A DNA stretch of 64,000 nt from Oscillospiraceae bacterium. GTDB taxonomy: Bacteria; Bacillota; Clostridia; Oscillospirales; Oscillospiraceae. Position 1 is the first letter of the stretch. Every line of letters begins with the position of its first letter. Under the pieces are notes generated by a model. That model did no database searches. It was not told the DNA's origin and was given only the letters and a program-made list of their open reading frames with translations. The stretch is taken from the NCBI GenBank assembly GCA_017501355.1, contig JAFVXA010000037.1:1-64000 (forward strand), given 5' to 3'. Both the position numbers and the translations under genes were made by a program. Shown here piece by piece: positions 59,768-64,000 of this stretch.

Positions 59768-59921
59768 GTTATCCTCCAAATTTGATTTTTCTACAGGATA
59801 GCGCACCATGGCAAGGGAAACATAGGGAAAAAGGGAAGAGACATGCGAAATAGAGCAAGAATGATGAAAACGGAGCGGATATCTTTTGTTACAATACCTT
59901 TGGTCGAAGGGAGGAGACACT

Positions 59922-60761
59922 GTGAAGGATCGTATTGTGAATCTGGAAAGCGTCATCGATTATATCGAGACCCATCTTGCGGGAAAGATTGATCTGGAGC
60001 AGGTTGCGGAAGCGGTGAATTACTCAAAGTATCATCTGCACCGCATGTTTTCTGCGACACTTGGCATGACCATCCATGATTATGTGCAGCGACGCCAGCT
60101 GACGGAAGCTGCAAAGCTTTTGGTGTTTTCAGGAAAAACTGTTATTGAAATCGCCCTTCTTTGTGGCTACGAGAGCCAGCAGGCGTTTTCCACTGCCTTT
60201 AAGTCCATGTATAAGATCCCTCCTGCGGAGTATCGGGACAAGGGGACATTTTATCCTTTGCAGCTGCGCTTTACGCTGCACAGGACAGCAGAGCGCAGAG
60301 TTTTTACAAAGAATGATATCTGTTTGGCTGAACAGGCAGATCTCCCTGCATGGATGCATTTGATGCGGCTGGTGATCGATGGATACCCTGTCATGGACGA
60401 AACCGACTATCGAAATGCGATCAGCAGGTCTATCGATGAAAAACGAGCCCTTGTGCTGAAAGATGGGGATATTTTGGTCGGGGCTATGGCTTTTTCAGCC
60501 TTTGGTATCGATTTTTGGGGCATACATCCGCAATACCGTCATCAAAACATCCGAAAGCTGTTTTTGGATGTCTTGATGGAACAATATCTGCCCGGACAGG
60601 AAATCAGCATGACCACCTATCGGGAAGGGGATAAGGCAGACACGGGACAGAGAAATTTGCTCAAGCAGCTGGGCTTTGCCGAGCGGGAACTGTTGGTGGA
60701 ATTTGGCTATCCGACACAGCGCTTTGTGCTCTCACCAAAAGGAAAGGAAGATGCGCCATGA
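59922..60761 (+). CDS. AraC-family regulator fused to a GNAT acetyltransferase domain
   Basis: 279 residues from GTG 59922 (GGGAGGAGACACT upstream). Residues about 5-105 form the paired AraC helix-turn-helix domain (IDYIETHLAGKIDLEQVAEAVNYSKYHLHRMF and FSGKTVIEIALLCGYESQQAFSTAFK). The C-terminal part (about 135-275) has GNAT features: the acetyl-CoA strand-loop region FWGIHPQYRHQNIRKLFLDVLM. The AraC domain at the N-terminus is the MarA/Rob-like order. Its stop overlaps the next gene (ATGA). Confidence 0.82.
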   Translation: MKDRIVNLESVIDYIETHLAGKIDLEQVAEAVNYSKYHLHRMFSATLGMTIHDYVQRRQLTEAAKLLVFSGKTVIEIALLCGYESQQAFSTAFKSMYKIPPAEYRDKGTFYPLQLRFTLHRTAERRVFTKNDICLAEQADLPAWMHLMRLVIDGYPVMDETDYRNAISRSIDEKRALVLKDGDILVGAMAFSAFGIDFWGIHPQYRHQNIRKLFLDVLMEQYLPGQEISMTTYREGDKADTGQRNLLKQLGFAERELLVEFGYPTQRFVLSPKGKEDAP

Positions 60762-61381
60762 GAAGAGAGATCGATCCAAAGGATACAACAAGAGCTATAG
60801 CGTATGAGCTTTGGATGAAAGCACCGAACCCTATGGTGAGTTTTTTTAAGACCGTTGATGTGACGAATCTCATCCGCGTCAGCAAAAGACGGGGCATGAA
60901 GTTCAATATGCTGCTTACTTACTGCATCGGCAGGGCTGCGGTGGGGATAAAGGAGTTTTACATCCTTCCTGTGGGAGAAAAACTGATGCAGTATGATAGC
61001 CTTGCGGTCAATACCATTGTGGAAAATCAGCGCGGTGAAGTGAGTTCCTGTGACGTTTTATATACAGAAGATCTGAGGGAATACAATCGCAGATATATAA
61101 GCGCTACGGTTGAAGTTTCCGAGAGCTGCCGCGACAGAGATTTGTCGGAGGAGAGTATGGTGATCGGAACATCTGCCATCATCCATACGGAGCTTGATGG
61201 TGCGGTTGGCATGAACAGCGGCATATTCAACAATCCATTTATCATTTGGGGGAAATATCGAAGGAAATGGCTGCGCTATGAACTGCCTCTGTCCTTCCAG
61301 TTTCACCATACCCAGATGGATGGTGCGCACGCAGGAAAATTTTTGGCGGAGCTGCAAAGGGAAATCAAGAATCTACGATAA
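60758..61381 (+). CDS. CatA-like (chloramphenicol acetyltransferase family) acyltransferase
   Basis: 207 residues, trimeric CAT-fold acetyltransferase family. The catalytic motif FHHTQMDGAHAGKFL near the C-terminus retains His and Asp; other family strands (FKTVDVTNLI, FNMLLTYCIGRAAVGIKEF) are present. Several substitutions from classical CatA in the substrate region leave chloramphenicol as substrate unproven. The ATGA overlap with the AraC-GNAT gene suggests a regulator-enzyme unit, perhaps drug or metabolite acetylation. Confidence 0.82.
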   Translation: MRREIDPKDTTRAIAYELWMKAPNPMVSFFKTVDVTNLIRVSKRRGMKFNMLLTYCIGRAAVGIKEFYILPVGEKLMQYDSLAVNTIVENQRGEVSSCDVLYTEDLREYNRRYISATVEVSESCRDRDLSEESMVIGTSAIIHTELDGAVGMNSGIFNNPFIIWGKYRRKWLRYELPLSFQFHHTQMDGAHAGKFLAELQREIKNLR

Positions 61382-61385
61382 AAAT

Positions 61386-61428
61386 GAAAAATTCCCATCT
61401 GCTTTTGCAAGGCAGATGGGATTTTTTG
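61386..61428 (+). terminator. Terminator of the CatA-like gene
   Basis: AAATTCCCATCTGC pairs with GCAGATGGGATTT around a 9-base loop, then TTTTG. Confidence 0.88.
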
Positions 61429-61434
61429 TGTTAT

Positions 61435-62253
61435 TTATGAACCGATCAGCGTTTCCAGCAGATGATACAGTTCCTCTTCGCTGATTCCCTCGGTTTCGAT
61501 GTCGTACCATACGCCATCATGTTCAAAGCGGGTGAAGAACGCTGTTCGATCCGGCAGCTTCATCCCGTGAATGACCATTTCCACACCCTGTACAGTGGAG
61601 AGAAGGGGATCTTCGTCCAGAAGCAGACAGCAGCGAAGAGGCCAGCCTTCGCGGCTCACGCTAAGCGTTGCCGTGCCGCCGCTGCCTGTCTGCAGCTCCA
61701 GACAGTGATCGTGGGCGAGGTCATAGGTTTCGCTTTCGCGGTTGCTCCGTACCCAAAGGACGTAGTAGCTGTCAATGGTGAATCTCTCCTGCAGTGCAGG
61801 ATAGAACTCATCACCATTGACACCTGCCGCCTGTGCGAACTGAGCGGGAACGGTCAGCTCATCCGTCACCGGCTGATTGGGCAGATGGATGAGAGGGGGA
61901 TCGCCCCGCAGGGGAGCGGGAGACCATTCTTCCCATCGGTAGCCGTCTATCTTTGCATCGTATCGCATCTCCGGCAGCAGATCCATGTCGGCTTCTGTGT
62001 TGCTTGCGTTTTCCATCCAGTTGATTTGCAGTTTGGTCTGCTGGATGTCGTCCTGCTCCGTAATGGGTTCATCCGGCACAACAGTTGGCTCAGGCTGCGG
62101 CAGTGCCATGATGACCAGTGCCAGTGCTGCCGCGGCGATCAGTCCTGCCGCCCAGGGGCGGCGGGAGCGCTTGCGTGTCTGCTCGGCTTCCTGTATCAGA
62201 TCTTCGCCGATGAAGCTCATGGCGCTGAGCAGATCTTCAGATCGGTATGTCAT
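61435..62253 (-). CDS. Anti-sigma factor-like membrane protein
   Basis: 272 residues. A short cytoplasmic N-terminal helix (SEDLLSAMSFIGEDLIQEAEQTRKRSRR) precedes one membrane segment (about 35-51, AAGLIAAAALALVIMALP) and a large extracytoplasmic domain of unknown fold. It overlaps the ECF sigma gene by four bases (ATGA), the typical arrangement of a sigma factor with its membrane anti-sigma. The partner is inferred from this context, not from a recognised zinc anti-sigma motif. Confidence 0.8.
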   Translation of the reverse strand: MTYRSEDLLSAMSFIGEDLIQEAEQTRKRSRRPWAAGLIAAAALALVIMALPQPEPTVVPDEPITEQDDIQQTKLQINWMENASNTEADMDLLPEMRYDAKIDGYRWEEWSPAPLRGDPPLIHLPNQPVTDELTVPAQFAQAAGVNGDEFYPALQERFTIDSYYVLWVRSNRESETYDLAHDHCLELQTGSGGTATLSVSREGWPLRCCLLLDEDPLLSTVQGVEMVIHGMKLPDRTAFFTRFEHDGVWYDIETEGISEEELYHLLETLIGS

Positions 62254-62804
62254 ACGTTGTAACCCTCGCTTTCCAAATATGTCCGCAGCTTTTCCCGCGT
62301 GCGGAAGAGGGAGGTCTTGACCTTGCTCTCGCTGATGGCGCAGTGTGCCGCCACCTCCTTGACGGTCTCGGCGAACCAGTAGCGCCTGAGAAAAATGCGA
62401 CGCTGTTCTTTGCCGAGGGTGCGGAGAAAACGGTCCAGTGTCCGTCCCAGCTCCCGCAGATCCAGTTCCTCTTCGGTGCTGCGGTCACCGACACAGCTTT
62501 GCAGCTCCTCTGTCAGTTCCACGATCTCCGCGCTGCGTTTTTTGGCGTGGCGGCGATCCAGACGGTCAAAGGCAAAGTAGCGGCAGATGGCAGCAAGATA
62601 AGCTTTGAAATGCTGTGGCTCGTCGGGCGGGATGCGCTGCCAGATCTGCCAATAGGTGTCGCTGACGCATTCCTCCGCATCGGCGCTGTCTCCCAAAATG
62701 CGGAGCGCCAGAGAGGAAAGATAGCTGTCGTATTCTTTGCGGCAGGCAGCAATGGCATCCTCACGGCGTTGCTGAAACAGGGCGATGATCGCCTGATCTT
62801 CCAT
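62250..62804 (-). CDS. ECF-type RNA polymerase sigma factor
   Basis: 184 residues. Region 2 (about 23-85, SLALRILGDSADAEECVSDTYWQIWQRIPP) and region 4 (about 120-178, RYWFAETVKEVAAHCAISESKVKTSLFRTREKL) are recognisable, with no region 1.1 or 3. ATG 62804 follows AGGAGGTGAAATTC. It reads into the anti-sigma-like gene, so the two are probably co-regulated and released by an envelope signal. Confidence 0.9.
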   Translation of the reverse strand: MEDQAIIALFQQRREDAIAACRKEYDSYLSSLALRILGDSADAEECVSDTYWQIWQRIPPDEPQHFKAYLAAICRYFAFDRLDRRHAKKRSAEIVELTEELQSCVGDRSTEEELDLRELGRTLDRFLRTLGKEQRRIFLRRYWFAETVKEVAAHCAISESKVKTSLFRTREKLRTYLESEGYNV

Positions 62805-62885
62805 GAATTTCACCTCCTAAGTCCCGTTAATTACTGCGAAAGACCTTCACCCTGCAAGAGGGAAAAGGAAGAGAAAAGGTTACAA

Positions 62886-62913
62886 AACGCGCAGGGAAAA
62901 TCTCCCTGCGCGT
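62886..62913 (-). terminator. Terminator of the EamA gene
   Basis: ACGCGCAGGGA pairs with TCCCTGCGCGT, followed by TTTGTAACC on the minus strand. Confidence 0.75.
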
Positions 62914-62932
62914 AAAATTTGCGAATGCGTAT

Positions 62933-63796
62933 TTATGATTTGTCGCTGCTGCGGCAGTAGAGGGTGACGCCGCCCACCACAATGCAGCCGCCGATGACCA
63001 CTGTGAGACTGGGGATCTCGCGGAAGAGCAGAATGCCCAGCACCGTGGCAAACACGGGCTCGAGAGACTGGATGGTTGCCACCAGTGCGGGGGTCTCATA
63101 CTTCAGACCCCACGAGAAGATACTGTGCCCCATAAAGGTGCAGAAAATCGTCATGCCGCCTGCGGTGAGCCAGTTGATGGGCTCGTGTCCAAAGAGGGGA
63201 ATGCCCTGCAGCAGCACCGCCAGCGTCAGGTTCACGGATGCAGCGGTATAGACGAGAAAGACATAGACGGTGTTGGGCAGATCCTTGCGGCAGAAGCGAC
63301 CGATGACGGCGTAGATTGCCATAAACACGGCGCTCAGCAGGGCAATCAGGTTGCCCTCCAGTGTCACACCGCCGCCGCTGCTGCCAAGGGCGATGATCAT
63401 GCCGCCGACGAAGGTGAGAAGGATGCCCAGCCAGCAGGTTTTCGAGAGCTTTTCCCGCAGCGCCACCAGCATGATCAGTGCCACGAAAAACACCTGCGTG
63501 TTGGTGAGAATGGTGGCGGCAGCGATCGACGTGCGGTAGACAGATTCCAGATAGAACGCGAAGTGCAGCGCGAGAAACACGCCGCTTGCCATGCACAGCG
63601 AGAACTGACGGCGGGTCAGCGCCTTGAGATCGTCGCGGTGCTTCGCAAAAATCACGGGCAGCAGCGCCAGCACGGCGAGAGCGTTGCGGTACAGTGCCAG
63701 TACCAGAGACGGCGCGGTGGAAATACGGGTCAGCGGAGCGGAAATGGAAATACCGATCGCACCCAGCAGAATGATCAGTTTTGTGAAGCGTTTCAT
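62933..63796 (-). CDS. EamA-family (DMT) transporter
   Basis: 287 residues from ATG 63796, ten hydrophobic segments in two EamA repeats. Each repeat has the usual ALYRNALAVLALL and MVALREKLS / LLFREIPSLTVVIGGCIVV ends. Substrate unknown. It is a single-gene unit with its own terminator and no visible regulator. Confidence 0.88.
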   Translation of the reverse strand: MKRFTKLIILLGAIGISISAPLTRISTAPSLVLALYRNALAVLALLPVIFAKHRDDLKALTRRQFSLCMASGVFLALHFAFYLESVYRTSIAAATILTNTQVFFVALIMLVALREKLSKTCWLGILLTFVGGMIIALGSSGGGVTLEGNLIALLSAVFMAIYAVIGRFCRKDLPNTVYVFLVYTAASVNLTLAVLLQGIPLFGHEPINWLTAGGMTIFCTFMGHSIFSWGLKYETPALVATIQSLEPVFATVLGILLFREIPSLTVVIGGCIVVGGVTLYCRSSDKS

Positions 63797-63890
63797 GGAA
63801 GGACCTCGCAGATTTGTTTGTTGAGAAATGTGCAAGGCTATTGTAAGAATTAGAGGTATTTTTGTCAAGCACAGGGACAGGACATAAAAA

Positions 63891-63918
63891 ATCGTCCCCC
63901 GCCAACAAGCGGGGGACG
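63891..63918 (-). terminator. Terminator of the gene at the right edge
   Basis: CGTCCCCCGC pairs with GCGGGGGACG around CAACAA. On the minus strand it is followed by ATTTTTTATG. Confidence 0.82.
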
Positions 63919-63927
63919 GGGGGGCAT

Positions 63928-64000
63928 TTACAGACCGAACTTTTCGATGAGCTCTTCCTTGCTGCGAAGACCGATGCTGCGACCTGCCAGCTTGCCGTCC
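63928..64000 (-). CDS. C-terminal end of a thioredoxin-like gene (partial)
   Basis: Only the last 23 codons are inside the window: DGKLAGRSIGLRSKEELIEKFGL then TAA. The pattern resembles the end of thioredoxin (G..VGARPKEEL..), but is too short for certainty. Confidence 0.45.
   Translation of the reverse strand, partial: DGKLAGRSIGLRSKEELIEKFGL

Noticed and set aside
1..64000. tRNA and rRNA genes
   Set aside because: No cloverleaf with a GGTTCGAATCC-type arm or rRNA core sequence was recognised on either strand; a covariance scan was not possible.

Overview
The window looks like a chromosome segment of a spore-forming, high-GC Clostridia bacterium, most like the gut Oscillospiraceae/Ruminococcaceae group. 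The reasons are a sigma-K sporulation gene, an Alr-MazF locus, IreB, a T-box-controlled pheST operon, an infC-rpmI-rplT operon with a non-AUG infC start, a split glycine decarboxylase (gcvPA/gcvPB), a monomeric [FeFe]-hydrogenase-like protein, an FprA flavodiiron protein, and strong GGAGG ribosome binding sites. No rRNA, tRNA or CRISPR array was recognised.

Region 1 (1-7895) is the right end of an integrated mobile element. It carries a GHKL sensor kinase (agr-like), a RepA-type replication initiator, a DnaC-like loader, a DUF3847 protein, a probable MOBQ-type oriT, a MobA/MobL relaxase, an XRE repressor, a SLOG protein and a large serine recombinase. The recombinase gene ends exactly at the junction. 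The next base pairs continue in frame as the C-terminal part of sporulation sigma factor SigK. The 5-bp junction core AATGA encodes both the recombinase stop codon and the SigK Asn-Glu codons, at the position of the Bacillus skin element junction. The element therefore looks like a mobilizable or conjugative element sitting in the sigK skin site.

Region 2 (8.3-15 kb) holds a small hydrophobic peptide gene, a complete branched-chain amino acid type ABC importer (livJHMGF) and FprA. Region 3 (15.05-18.58 kb) is a toxin island: a 782-residue repeat-bearing protein ending in a papain-fold glutamine deamidase (Tox-PL) domain, a probable immunity protein, and a hairpin-rich non-coding tail. It is bracketed by inverted copies of a roughly 45-50 bp sequence.

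Region 4 (18.6-30 kb) is mostly on the minus strand: an NYN-LOTUS RNase-like protein, a SpoVK/CbbX-like AAA+ ATPase, and a complete glycine cleavage operon (gcvT-gcvH-gcvPA-gcvPB-lpdA-glyA) followed upstream by 5-formyl-THF cyclo-ligase. The gcv operon has a structured leader with a terminator that I could not assign to a known riboswitch class. Region 5 (29.8-38.5 kb) has a cobalamin riboswitch driving a DUF4430/ECF-S pair, dinB, an FMN-riboswitch-controlled ribU, a SLOG protein, a methyltransferase, an SH3-NlpC/P60 hydrolase, IreB, a membrane-anchored XRE regulator and a kinase-like protein.

Region 6 (38.5-49.4 kb) contains pheS-pheT with a T-box leader (pheT has an in-frame TAG before its last domain and a duplicated tRNA-binding fold), alr-mazF, nrdR and several small genes. 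Region 7 (49.4-64 kb) has glgB and TetR remnants, pfk, transporters, a phosphodiesterase, the hydrogenase-like protein, an acyltransferase/TetR pair with a perfect palindromic operator, an Asn-rich 48-residue gene, the infC operon, cysteine synthase, an AraC-GNAT fusion coupled to a CAT-like enzyme, an ECF sigma/anti-sigma pair and the end of a thioredoxin-like gene. About 120 bp of related structured sequence sits directly after the stop codons of both ribU and pheT, a repeated 3' UTR element.
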